DNA from: Acridotheres tristis
Taxonomy: Eukaryota; Chordata; Aves; Passeriformes; Sturnidae
Assembly (NCBI GenBank): GCA_037013685.1
Contig: CM072894.1
Span: 9,550,841-9,614,840 of the forward strand
Direction: 5' to 3'
Length of the DNA: 64,000 bases
The notes beneath the pieces are model-generated. The model ran no database searches, was not told where the DNA came from, and worked only from the letters and a program-made list of their open reading frames with translations. The translations under genes were made by a program, and so were the position numbers. Shown here one piece after another: positions 28,401 to 39,166 of this stretch. Positions within the stretch are counted from its first letter, which is position 1. Every line of letters begins with the position of its first letter.

Positions 28401-28565
28401 CTTTAAAGATGTAATGTTATTATGAAAATATCTCAGGAAAACAAATTGAAGAAAATAATCATACCTGTCTGAATTCTGTTTTCATAAAAGTGATCATAAT
28501 AACAAGAAAGTTATACAAGAGTAATAAAATCACCTAACATGTTCATTTTTTCACATGCTATGTGG

Positions 28566-28972
28566 AACCCTCAAAATGCCCTAAAAAGCCTTAAATACCC
28601 TAGTTGTAAAAAAAGCCCTTAAAATACCCCTAAAAATAAAAAAAATCTTAAAATTCCTAAAAATACCTTAAATAGTCTTTTAAAAACCTCTAAAAACACC
28701 CTAAAAATCCTTAAAATGCCCTGAAAGGACCCTAAAAAACCCTTAAAATTCCATTAAAAGCCCTAACCCTCAAAATGTCCTAAAACCCCTACAAAACCCT
28801 TAAAATACACTAAAAATACCCCAGTTTTTAAAAAGCCCTTAAAACATCCCTAAAAAATTAAAGAAACAACATGAGAAGTCCTAAAAATACCCTAAATAGT
28901 CCTAAAAAAATGCTAAAGCTCCTAAAAATTCCCTGATAAGACCCTAAAAATCCCTAAAAATTCCCTAAAATA
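28566..28972. repeat. CCCTAAAA-type minisatellite with ~200-bp higher-order unit
   Basis: About 400 bp made almost entirely of short degenerate words such as CCCTAAAA, CCTTAAAAT and CCTAAAAAT, with a basic period of 8-11 bp. The block also has a larger period. The stretch beginning AACCCTCAAAATG at 28,566 recurs at 28,765, and the landmarks ACCCTAG or ACCCCAG, AAAGCCCTTAAAA and TTAAATAGTC or CTAAATAGTC follow in the same order in both halves. This implies local amplification, then duplication of a 199-bp segment. The words resemble the telomere complement CCCTAA, but true tandem CCCTAA arrays are absent. Confidence 0.9.
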
Positions 28973-31900
28973 GGATGGCAGATCTGAGACAAGAAAGCAG
29001 AGAAGCAAGAATGCTGTTCTTTCCATGGTATACTAAATAAGGATTATATATTACTCTCAGAATAAGGAATAAAAATATGTTTATCTAACACTTACAATGT
29101 TATATTATTATGTAAAATATCTAATAATATACTTACTGTAAAACTCCAGAGCAGCTAAGAACCCTAATGCAGAGATGGTCTATTCATGACACTCTACTCA
29201 GAAGCTGGTCTGCAGCTTTCCCAGAGATCTGACACCTTGCTGCAGAGAATAGGCAGATGCAAACAAACTGGGCAGCACAAAATGCAGACTTACTGCCAAT
29301 AAACCATCACAGGGGTTGAAATATATTGATAGTCTGAATTCTCAACAAGTTTTGCAGATGTGACAACGTAGAAGAGTTTTAAGGACAGATCGAGGAATAG
29401 CTCTTTTGGCACATTTATGTTGGTGCCCATCTCAGTTTGCAAGTGATGAGAATAAATTAAAAATTCACATAGGTGCTTTCACAAGAATTAAATCAAATTA
29501 AAGTATGTTGGAGTCCAGCAACATGGGCCAAGCAAACTCAGAAGTCAGTAGTCTCATTAATGATAAAACAGAGCAGATAGGATAAGTAAAAATCACCAAA
29601 GGTTCTGAAGAGAAAACTTTCAGCTCACAATTTCCAAAACTTGCATCTGATGCAATAAAAAAAGCATTGTGGAAGAATAGGATAAACTAATCAAAGCAAA
29701 CTAATCAAAGCAATGCTCAGAGAAAACAGAGCTACAGCAGTGACAGAATAGTTGAGCCTCTTACCCCTCCCTTTGCAGAGTGCTAACCTGGATGGACAAA
29801 CTGATCCAATTTAGCAGATTTAATTTATCCTTCAATTCAAACTTGCAAGTTCCACCTACTGCTGCAGCATTCTTTCATGCCCCCCCAAGGAAACCAAAAC
29901 AGAGATGTTTGTAATAGAGTTTGTTCTCTGATTTACCTTCACACCAAAGTATTCCTGCATAAACAAGTAATTGAGTGAGATGAAAAGGATTCTAAAGACA
30001 AGCACTGCCCCAGTGCTGGCAGCTCAGACTCCTCCTTGAACAAAGACTTCAGTTGTACCTCAAAACAGCAGAAGGAATTCAAAGAAGATCAATGCAAGGA
30101 AAGTATTTTACCTATGCTGGAATAAAACTTTGTTAACTAATGACAGTTGTTGCACTTAATTATCTCCAAACACGTGGCAAATCTTAGCAGAAATGAAAAG
30201 ACATCGTCAGAATAGCAAAAAAAGCTATAGCTGAAAGAAATATCATGACAAGAAAGGAAAAGGCAGAAGCATCTTTAAGCAGTGAGCTCTACTGGAACAG
30301 GGAAAGATTTCCCAAAGAAAGTCCCATTCCCTGAATAATTTGAAATCAGACTAAAAAGCTAATTGGAGACAACACCAAAAAAACCCCCAAACCTAACTTT
30401 GCCGTAATACTAAAAACATTAGATGAGTTTTCTGATTTTTACATATAATTTACAGGAAAGCTTTACTGAGATATGTGAGGTGCTGTGTACACCACAAAGC
30501 ACAGGTGTAAAAAATGAAAGCACACTTGTGTTCTTAACTGCAAATTATTCTTCTATCCCATTTTAGCTTGCAACTTTGTACATTATTCCACTAGGCATAA
30601 ATGCTAGTGGCAAAGTATAGAGGAAATTATATTGATTTGAAGAAAAAAGTAGGTGGGCTGTCATCATAATGCACCTGCCCACCCCATCTCCTACTGCCAT
30701 ATAAATAACATTAAAAATAAAAGAAAATACTATTTTTAGGTTATGTTGACTACTCCTGTGAAACTGTTGGACAGGATATTTGGAGCAGAAAAGAACAGCT
30801 AATTGTTTAACTTCAACTTTCAACATTCATTTCTTTGATCACAGTCATCTTAAAAATTTCCCATGGAAAACATGTTACAGACATTTTGATGCACATGCTT
30901 CACTCCTACTTTTTTATACAAAGTAACTCTTATCAGACTATACACCAACTTCTGAAAGTAAAATAACAAATGGGAACAAAAAGCTGAAATCAAGCAGTTG
31001 TCCTAATGCCTGGTAAATTAAGAATAGTATTTGATCTGTTTGTTTCAAAATTCATCAGGTGCTGTCAGAATTAGCTACCTTTCTGTCAAATAGTGTTACC
31101 CAACCCCAGCTCATTAAAGGATCTCTGAAATACAATTTCTATTTGACCCACATATCAGTTGCTCGTTTATATTCTCACCTCCTATACACACACACTATTC
31201 TACTGCATAAACCAGGCATCCTTACATGACAATTATATAAAAATCCTCCCATTAATGACCAGCCTAATACAGAACCAACAGTTATTGAGAAACTTTACAA
31301 TAAAAACAATTTTATTTATGCATCCCTTCCTTAGGTGAGAAACGTAGGGGTTACTTAATTTATAATTTTAATCTCCTTTCTCCCAAGTGATTTTTATATT
31401 CCCTCACATCCTACATTTCTTCACAAGCCTCCTAGCAACATCCCCCAGGCAAAGGCTTTCTGGAGCAAATTCCCAAGTGGAGCAATGACATCCTTACGTC
31501 AGCAGAGGATCTTTTTATTACATACACAGCCCTGATCAAATGCCGTGCTGCCCTGTCTGCAGTCACCCACTGCTCAGAAAAGCTCCAACTCTTCCTCCAA
31601 AATAAACATCATGCCAAAAGATCCTTAAATCAAAACAATTATATTCATCAGTAAAATGCAAAACATTTCAGCATTAATGGAGAGCCAACAGCTGCAGTTG
31701 CACAAATTATAAAATGCACAGTCACCATATTTAGAGGTCCTAATAAATATCATTCCTCTCTGCTGCCATCTACAGACAGACTGCAAGTTCTTTTCAGAAA
31801 TCTACTTTTTCATTCCAGGTATATATTTAATAACAGCATCTCAACATGCCCTACAAAACAGTTCACCCCAAGCATATATTATATCAATAGTATTACCTCA

Positions 31901-32442
31901 ACATATCAGAAGCTTCAGGAAAAGCTGAGCCCAAGTGATGGGTCCACACTGCATGCTGATCCTGAGCAAAATCCTAGCTGGAATTAGTGGCTCACGGTCC
32001 CTGTCCAATGCATGGGAGGAGTTGAGTCACACATAGATGCCCCTCAGAGGCCATATGGGCTGCCAAAAGTGAAAAGGAGATTCTAAATCTCTAAGATACG
32101 CAGCTTAAACACCTTTACTTGAGTGTCCAGAACATCTAGTGCTTAATGGTTATAGCATTATTGCTTGCTGTCTACTTCAGACAGAAGACCTCCTAGTTTC
32201 ACAGCTCTAAATGTATGTTCTAAACAGAAGGCTACAAAATCAGTTTCCCTCTCTGCATAAAGAAGAAATTCAGGATCAAAAGGGTACAATTTTAAAAGCC
32301 CCACAGTTCAGATGCACAGTGAGACAGGGTAACGCAGTACAACTGCCGATCTGCGTATCTATATTAAATGACTGCAAGCCATGTGGCTACAAATACAAAA
32401 CACTATGCTTGCTTAGGGCCAGAATGAACATAAAATGTGTTG

Positions 32443-32690
32443 ATTTGGAAGGGACATCAAAGATCATCTCGTTCCAATCCCCTGCCATGGGCAGGGACAT
32501 CGCCCAGGTTGTTCAAAGCGCCATCCAGCCTGGTCTTGGACACTTCCAGGGATGGGTGATCCACAGCCTCTCTGGGCAACCTGTGCCGGGACCTCATGCC
32601 TCACTTCAGTCAAGTTTTCTTCTTAGTACTTAATCAAAACTTACTGTGCTCCAGCTTCCAGCCATTCCCTCTTGCATATCATTCGATATG
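32443..32690 (-). repeat. CR1 LINE 3'-end fragment
   Basis: Starts with TTTGGAAGGGACATCAAAGA and continues with the antisense CR1 3' region (CCCCTGCCATGGGCAGGGAC, then CTTCCAGGGATGGGTGATCC). The right limit, near the CTTCCAGCCATTCCCTCTTG motif, is approximate. Confidence 0.88.
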
Positions 32691-32734
32691 CAATAAATTA
32701 ATCAAATTGTGTGAAAATATCGCTAACCTGAAGG

Positions 32735-32955
32735 TCAGAAGGCTCCTGCGGCGCAGCTCCCCGGGAGGTGCGAGCCTCCGCACGCCGCACTGGAAGCCCT
32801 CAGTGCTCTGCTGTGAAACCCGCACTGCGAGCGCCATCTCAGCAGCAGCCGGGGGCGAAGCTCATTTCCACAGCCCTGCGAGGGGCTCCGGGGCCAGCCC
32901 ATGCCCCCCTCACCAGCCCCGCATAAGGCTGGCCCCCGGGAAGGGATGCAGAGGG
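32735..32955. other. Small orphan CpG-rich patch
   Basis: About 220 bp with markedly higher GC and CpG density than the surrounding kilobases, including GCGGCGCAGC, CCGCACGCCGCAC and GGGGGCGAAGC. It lies between two CR1 fragments of opposite orientation and may be an unclassified repeat, a young insertion that still keeps its CpGs, or a minor promoter. No exon with clear splice sites starts from it. Confidence 0.5.
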
Positions 32956-32959
32956 CCGG

Positions 32960-33480
32960 GGATGGAACAAAGCATGGCCAGCCCGTCCAGGGAGGGGATT
33001 GTCCCACTCTGCTCCGTGCTGGTGCTGCCTCACTTTGACTCCTATGTCCAGTGTTCGGCATCACAGTATAAAAAAAGGCATTAAGCTGTTGGAGAGCATC
33101 CAAAGGAACAGCGTGAGGAGAAGCTGTATGAGGAGCAGCTGAGGGCACTTGGTCTGTTCAGCTGGAGGACGCTGAGGGGAGACCTCACTGCTGATAAAAC
33201 TTCCTCATGATGGGAAGAGGAGGGGCAGGCACTGACCTCTGCTCCCTGGTGACCAGCGACAGGACCAGAGGGGGTGGCCTGAAGCTGTGTTGGGGAGGTT
33301 TAGGCTGGATATCAGGATAAAGTTCTTCACTCAGGGAAATGGTCAAAGCACCAAGCCTGACAGAGCTCAAGAACTCTCTGCTCTGGGGCACAGGGTGGGA
33401 TTCTTGGGGTGTCCTGTGCAGGGCTAAGAGCTGGACTCGATGATCCCTGTGGGTCGCCTCCAACTGAGAACATGCCATGA
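32960..33480 (+). repeat. CR1 LINE 3' fragment, sense orientation
   Basis: Contains the familiar CR1 ORF2 tail and 3' UTR words in order: TGTCCCACTCTGCTCCGTGC, then AAGCTGTTGGAGAGCATCCA, GGCTGGATATCAGGATAAAG, AGCTGGACTCGATGATCCCT and GTGGGTCGCCTCCAACTGAG. Reading frames are broken. The 5' limit merges into the CpG-rich patch and is approximate. Confidence 0.88.
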
Positions 33481-33609
33481 TCTAGTGAGGGGAAGCCAGC
33501 AGAGCAATGCTCTGTAGTGGCCACCATGGCTGTGCCTCAGCCGTAGCTGCTGCAGGTCCCTCAGGAGCACATACACAGTAGGGCAGTCTTTCCTCCTTTT
33601 CAGCTTCAA

Positions 33610-33712
33610 TCATTTCAGAGTCACAGCTGGAAGGGACTTTCAGAGATCATCTAGTCCAATCCCCCCCTCCGCCTCTTCCCCAGGAAGGCAGGGTCACCTG
33701 GAGCAAATTACA
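33610..33712 (-). repeat. CR1 LINE 3'-end fragment
   Basis: AGCTGGAAGGGACTTTCAGA followed by GATCATCTAGTCCAATCCCC is the antisense of the CR1 3' end. Only about 100 bp remain. Confidence 0.88.
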
Positions 33713-34737
33713 CAAGATTTCCACTCAGAGATCCCAGAAACACCGGCTACCCACCCAGTCATTAGCCCTGTGCAGGGTAGCAGGAGTGGGAGAAAAGACA
33801 CAGTGAAAGAACTGTGAAACACTGGTGAACCACACGTGTTAGTTAGAGAGCGTTGTCCTGGCTGCAGACAGAAAAGGAACTGAATCCAAAGAATGCAGGT
33901 AGTAAAAGAGGGGGGTTTATCACTTCCCTCTTCATTTGCACTTGGCACATCATTCCGTTTTTAACTTGTTCCCATTCCATTATTTCTCACTAGTCTCAGT
34001 CACCTAGATCAGGATACTTGACTGGTTCCAGAAAAGCTGAGTAAAAGCTTAGTAATACTGTGCTACCAATGCTTTTACCATTTAGGTTTTACAGTGCTGG
34101 ATGTGATAACCAATTTCATACATTTGAGATCCTAAGAAACATTTAGCTGCTGATAAGGTCCTAAAATCACACTGCTAAAAGAAATTAGTTAAAACATCTT
34201 TTGAATATGTATCATTTGATAATCAAAGGTTGGTTTCTACAGTAGTTAGTCTGTAACATATTGGTATCTATTTTCTGCTTGACACAGAACTCTTTTGTCA
34301 TATTCCCTAAGATAAAGAATATGAATCAATAGAGCATTCAGAACATTTAAAAATGTCACACTTTTTTTGGTATTCTTTACTAAGTTATTTTAATTCTGTC
34401 CATGCCTTCTTATTCTTCTACTTATTTTTTGCTTCTCTGTTCCCTGTTGTCAAAGGTTTCTTTCATCTCTCCATTTCTGTTGGCTGTGCTTCTAGGACAG
34501 TGGCCTTCTTGTGGCCATCTGGACAATTGTACTAATTTGAGCAGCTGCTCCTAAAAATAAGCTGGTCTTGGAGGAATTTATGCCATTTGGACATTTTGAT
34601 TTTTTAAATCTGTTTTAGTGTTTCATATAATTGAAAATTTTTACCTGAAGCCATTTATTATACTGAGAACTTTTTTTTTTGGTTGCTTTTTGCTTGATTT
34701 TCCTACACCGTGGTGGCTTCTGCTACTTCTTCCCCAG

Positions 34738-34815
34738 TGTGCCCAGCAGCAGGTGCAAATGGTGCTGGCAGAGCTGTCTGTTAGCAAGAATAAACTCACC
34801 TGTGACAAAGTACAG
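34738..34815 (+). CDS. CCDC150: Candidate coiled-coil exon, probably CCDC150
   Basis: A pyrimidine-rich tract ends in TTCTTCCCCAG at 34,737 and the donor ACAG|GTACCT follows 34,815. The 78-bp segment between them is open in phase 0 and gives 26 residues, including QQQVQMVLAELSVSKNKL, a typical heptad-style helix with leucine and valine at a/d-like spacing. The gene that should lie here on the plus strand is CCDC150, a long coiled-coil protein. I think this is one of its central exons, but the match is by character and place, not a residue-by-residue alignment. Confidence 0.5.
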
Positions 34816-35088
34816 GTACCTCCCAGCATCCCATTTTCCACCTCAAAAGGGAAACCTGGCTTTTATTAATCTAAGATAAGGTTGTTTAACCGGAGCTCTT
34901 TGGTACATCATCTGGAGGGAAGTGCTTATTTATTTTCTCTACTTATTTGTGTAGTGACAAACACATAGAGAGTTCTGCACCAAAATCATCTTCAGTTCTG
35001 CTCATACTGCCTTTGGGAGTCAAGATGCATCCTCTAGGATTTGGGATAATTAATTTGCTTAATGTGTGAAACTAGCAGAATGGCTGAG

Positions 35089-35100
35089 CCACCAGGGGGC
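35089..35100 (+). promoter_or_regulatory. CTCF-like core motif
   Basis: CCACCAGGGGGC matches the CTCF core (CCASYAGRKGGC) at every position and is preceded by GAG and followed by ATT. It lies between the 3' ends of CCDC150 and GTF3C3. Occupancy cannot be judged from sequence. Confidence 0.4.
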
Positions 35101-35613
35101 ATTAAAACAAAACAGATGGGTAAAAAATGCTTCAAAGATTGGAAACACATGAAACTTTATTTAAAAAATTACTAATTAATAAGGAGGGAGGCACGTTGTG
35201 GTGGTAATGAAAAACAAGCAGGAAGTAAAGCTTCACTTTATGGTGACCTATGTCATAGAATTTGGGACAGTGGTGGAAAGATTTCCACCTTTCTTCAAAC
35301 AGCACAGAATGCGTAGTGATGATAAGAGAGCAAGAAAGCTGCAAACAGTCCTGATGGTAGTGACAGTAGGATGTGACCAAGACATTGTACTTAGATTAAA
35401 ACTAAATTAATTGTTATCTTGGAATTATTTCTATGGGAGGATAAATTAGGAGTGATTCCTGCTTCTCCTGCTATGAGACTCAGAGAAAAGAAAACAGTTG
35501 CTCTGGGTAAAGAGACATTGTCACTTTCCTTCTGTGTTCCACTTCCAACAATGCTGTTTTGTTTCTACATTAAAAGCAAGCTGAGCTATTTTGTCACATC
35601 TCTTTTCTTTAAG

Positions 35614-35664
35614 ACTGAAGTGCAAAAGCTGGATAACAAGATATTAATTGAGCATATGCACCAA
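35614..35664 (+). CDS. CCDC150: Candidate small coiled-coil exon, possibly CCDC150
   Basis: A strong acceptor (TCTCTTTTCTTTAAG) precedes a 51-bp phase-0 segment translating to TEVQKLDNKILIEHMHQ, followed by GTAACC. The peptide is helix-prone, and its phase is compatible with the 34,738-34,815 segment. The donor is weaker (CCAA|GTAACC), and the frame stays open past it to a stop at 35,697, so chance cannot be excluded. Confidence 0.35.
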
Positions 35665-36539
35665 GTAACCCTTTCAGTCTCAGCTATAATCCTCTGAAGA
35701 GTGAGGTGCACACATGGCCTTTTCAACTAAGTAAAATTAAATGGCATTTACCATACTTTAAAAGAACAAAAGTTTTCATTTTTTTCTATAAATCACTTCA
35801 ATTTAGTGGGGTTTGTAGAAAGAGCTTTTGTCCCTCATAGCCTACTGCTTTTACCAGGCTCAAAATATCTCTTAGCCAACCAAACAGAAGTACTGTGGCC
35901 AAGTAAATTGGCCCCCATCCTGCTGTTATGTCACTGTGTGTGACATCATGCCAAACCACCCACCACACCCCCTGTCCCCAGAATCATTTGTCCTTGCATC
36001 ACCTTGTCCTCGCACTGTTGTATCAAAATATCCAAATTATTATAGCTTGCATGGATTACTGTAGTAGTTTGGTGTGAGAATCTAAGGGATTAGATGTTTA
36101 TAGAGTATGAACAAGCATAAAGTAAAATTTTAAAAAAGTAATAAAGGCGCCCCAGCCTCAGGTCTTACATGCTGCTTTATCAGTCCAAGTATTGCTCTAT
36201 GATTAGAAAGAGATCCCAACAACAATAGAGTATTTCTGTAGCACCTGTCAGGTAAAGTTAGTCTGTCCTAGTTTTCTCAGGAGTTTGTGGCACTTGGCAT
36301 CTGTTTTCCCCCTTTCCTAGGCCTCTATTTTATGCTGTGTTGAAAACCCACGTTGATTTCACCACCCCTCTAAGAGAGGGGCAACTCTTTTTCACAGCAT
36401 AGCAAGAGAGCCTCACAGACCTCCTGCTCCTGTGTACAGGACAAAGATGTGAAGGGTGGGCTCTTCCTGCCCCTCACACGTGGAACACAGCACACAATCA
36501 CTGTTCTCTCTGCAGTTCTAATTACACCACCTTGCCTAG

Positions 36540-36654
36540 ATCACAACTGGCCTAGAAGCAGCAACTCACCAGTGGTTCACATCTAAGTTTGACAGCCTGC
36601 AGCTACAAGTTCTGAAAAACCTTGAGCCAGGAAGAAAGCAGCTCCAAAAAGGAG
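36540..36654 (+). CDS. CCDC150: CCDC150 C-terminal-region exon
   Basis: An acceptor ending CACCTTGCCTAG and a donor GGAG|GTAAAA bound 115 bp (38 codons plus one base). The translation begins ITTGLEAATHQWFTSKFD and continues SLQLQVLKN. The human CCDC150 C-terminal region, as I remember it, has ITANLEEAHRWFKHRFD followed by GLQLELTKN, so the two align closely with one inserted residue in the bird. The residues after KN no longer resemble the human tail. The upstream human exons that should precede it (a long glutamate-rich coil) are not visible between 34,815 and 36,540. The segment is therefore a genuine CCDC150 homologue, but the gene may be degraded. Confidence 0.65.
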
Positions 36655-38544
36655 GTAAAAAAGCAAGCACATTCATTTCAAAGAGGGAAGCAAAGAAAAA
36701 TTACCCGAGTGGTATTTTTCAGGCTGTTATGAGTCAGGATTTCAGTTTTCTAGACTTTCTTTTGTAGTTCCTTACACTCAGGGGTGGAGAGCAGACCTCC
36801 TCTTCAGGTTTAGTTTGTTTCCTCCTCTTTTGCCAAGACATACCGAAGCAGCAAAGAATTTTATAGGTACAAGAAAGCTTCAAGAGACTGTTCTGTACCT
36901 GGAAAAGGTGTTTTCTATACACTTCATACTTGGTTGATGTTCATTAAGTAAACACTGATCTGAACGCTAACAGCTAATCTGTTTTCCTCTGCATTCAGCT
37001 CCATCTCAGTGGTTCATCTTCCCTTGTCCATGCCCTCTACAGAAACCCTTCTGAAAGCCGTGCTTACCTTCTCTGGGTAGGTTCCTCAGCCTTCTCCATA
37101 ATTAGTTCTTGTACAGCCATGTCATTAACTTTTTAGAGATGTCACTATTAAACTGCTAAAACTTCATCTTTTCTTCAGTAATGACAAAGATTTCCCGAAG
37201 AGTCATCAGCTTCATAAAACAGAGCATCTTTTCCCAGGAGGAAAAGCAAGGAGCCTCCCCCTCACACCTCCCTGGACATACAGGGCAAAGACCAGGCCTC
37301 CAGCTCATCCCTGGAGAGGCTCACGTGAGCTGTGCAGGAAATGAGCTCATCTGACTGGTGATTCCCAGCCCTGAGAGAGCATCACCTGCTGCCTGGAGAC
37401 TCCCAGAGGTAGAAGGATCTGGCACTTTACTTGATCTGACAGTCAGATAGGTGTGAATTGCTGAGGCCAGCTACAGATAAAAGGTGCTCACAGGGCACCC
37501 ATCGATATGGAACCTTGGAATTCTTGTTTAAACCGTAACAGCTGATTTGAATTCACTCAGACCTCTCATGCTGTCTTTTTGACTTAGATTCTTCGTGTTA
37601 TGAAGCTGATGGGAAAATTACTATTTATAACAAAACAATTATTCTTTATTTGTAATCACTATAAACTATATGTTGTTGATAGGCTGTATGTTTGCTTTTA
37701 TCCCTTCTCTTTCACCAACTTTAGACTAAGGCCTGGCAGGTGCTATCAAAACAAAGACTGGTTTGCAGAAGGTTCAGGTGAATTACTGAAGACAGAGTCA
37801 TATGCCTGTGGCTGGATACTGACGTGACTGTGGTAGGGAGGAACTGGCAGGACTGGCTGCTTATAATGGGAGATGATATCTGGGTCATGAGAGAACATAA
37901 GCTTTAGGCTATTTCAGGAGCATAGAAGGAATTCATTAGGTGTGTGATGTTACACCACACACCACCCTACCTTTGTAAGAATTAGTGGAATTTGTTCAAC
38001 ATATCCTACTGTAGAACAGACTGGGAAAAGAGTAGTTAGAGCAGGAGACTTACATCATGATATGCTGAAGATGATTACAGCATGGACAGTTTTCAAGAGC
38101 AAAGATCACTCATCTTCATCATGGCCTACTCTTCCATGTGGTGTCAGTACAACCTGGCTTCAGGACAGGTGGTGTTGCACTCTGACCTGCTTCAGCAGAG
38201 CTGCTCACCACCTCCTCTGTGACCCATGGCACTACTGTTTCTGTGGGGCCTGTACATGTTATTTGTGACACTTGTTTAGTATAGTAGGGAGAAAAGTCTT
38301 GCATGCTTCTGGAGCCTAGGGGTAGCCCAAAGACGCTCTGGAATTGTCTCCTCCTGATCCTCCCTAACACAAGAGCCTCTCTTGAGGCAAATGGCTGTTC
38401 TGAGGACAAAGAGGTGGCTCAGCACACCAGCAAAGCTGAACACATCAGAGCCTCATTAAATTGTGCTGCTTAAAATTAGGTGTGTGCCATATGGCTTTAG
38501 GTTTGTCCTATTCAGTAGGCTGTATGTTAGCTGAGAATAAGTAA
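36655..38544. other. Region between CCDC150 and GTF3C3 3' ends
   Basis: The plus-strand frame that begins in the CCDC150 exon stays open past its donor to a TAG near 36,767, and a possible acceptor (GGTATTTTTCAG) lies at about 36,721, so a last CCDC150 exon could lie here. Otherwise I see no gene. A near-palindrome (GGTGTGTGATG ... CCACACACC) lies at 37,939-37,963. Confidence 0.4.
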
Positions 38545-38564
38545 GCATCATTAATCTCAGAATT

Positions 38565-38570
38565 TTTATT
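38565..38570 (-). terminator. GTF3C3: Candidate GTF3C3 poly(A) signal
   Basis: AATAAA on the minus strand, the first canonical hexamer I see downstream of the GTF3C3 stop codon. It would give a 3' UTR of about 600 nt. Confidence 0.4.
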
Positions 38571-39166
38571 AACAAGCTTAGAGAAAGAACAAAAGTTATA
38601 CTGATTTCAGTAAAACAAAGATCAATCCTCTTCAAATAGAAAAACTCCTAGGAATATGAACTCCTGTAAAATATTTTAAAGATCTTGAAATACTGAATTC
38701 TTCATCCTCTAGGATGGTTCCACATTACTGTAACTTAATGCTGCACATTAAAATACCCTCATCACCAGTGAATATGGTTTCTTCAGCAACCTCACTGGTA
38801 ATTAGCTGAAATACTGTACACTGTACATTTCCCTCCCCAAAAGCCCTCAGCAAATCACAATAGGCCTTGGTATTCACTGTTAGATTCTATATACAAGACT
38901 GAATATATTTAGAGAACAGTGCACCAAAGGAGAAGAGCTAAAAGCAGCCATTCATGAGCACGTCAGGGGTGTGCTCAGGATGGCCAGTTCCCACCTACCC
39001 GTGATGCAGTGCAAATGGCAGAAACAGAAATCCACAAAGCCACAACACAGCACCAGCCATGTCTCTGACCCTCTGCAGAAAAAGCTGTACTTAAAACCAG
39101 CTTCACCAGCACTGCATAATGCAAAGGTCAATCCAAAGGCTATCAATTCCACCTGCACAAACCTCA

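Larger units (their letters stand above)
13921..28565. other. Intergenic stretch between HECW2 and CCDC150 relics
   Basis: The stretch is AT-rich and mostly featureless. It contains a TA microsatellite (14,464-14,501), a 22-A run (15,147-15,168), an inverted repeat (15,603-15,656), CR1 pieces at 19,164 and 23,100, a perfect CRE octamer (23,020-23,027) and a GC-richer patch at about 16,600-17,000 with a TATA-like AATATAAAAG at its left edge. Several short frames flanked by AG and GT can be drawn, such as 25,015-25,068 on the plus strand, but none matched a protein I know. The 5' exons of CCDC150 would be expected here and were not found. Confidence 0.5.
28973..34737. other. Intergenic/intronic stretch rich in CR1 debris
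   Basis: No secure exon was found. The first part (to about 32,400) is AT-rich with no repeat I recognise. A plus-strand frame near 30,190-30,320 reads KAIAERNIMTRKEKAEASLS and is helix-like but lacks a usable acceptor. From 32,443 to 33,710 there is a cluster of CR1 pieces in both orientations around a CpG-rich patch, listed separately. The remainder to 34,737 is T-rich. Confidence 0.5.

Noticed and set aside
28566..28972. Interstitial telomeric repeat
   Set aside because: Exact CCCTAA tandems are absent; the unit is an A-rich CCTAAAA variant of irregular length, so it is a minisatellite.
38119..38409. 96-codon minus-strand frame downstream of GTF3C3
   Set aside because: It lies past the GTF3C3 3' end with no splice sites or domain; the composition is not coding-like.
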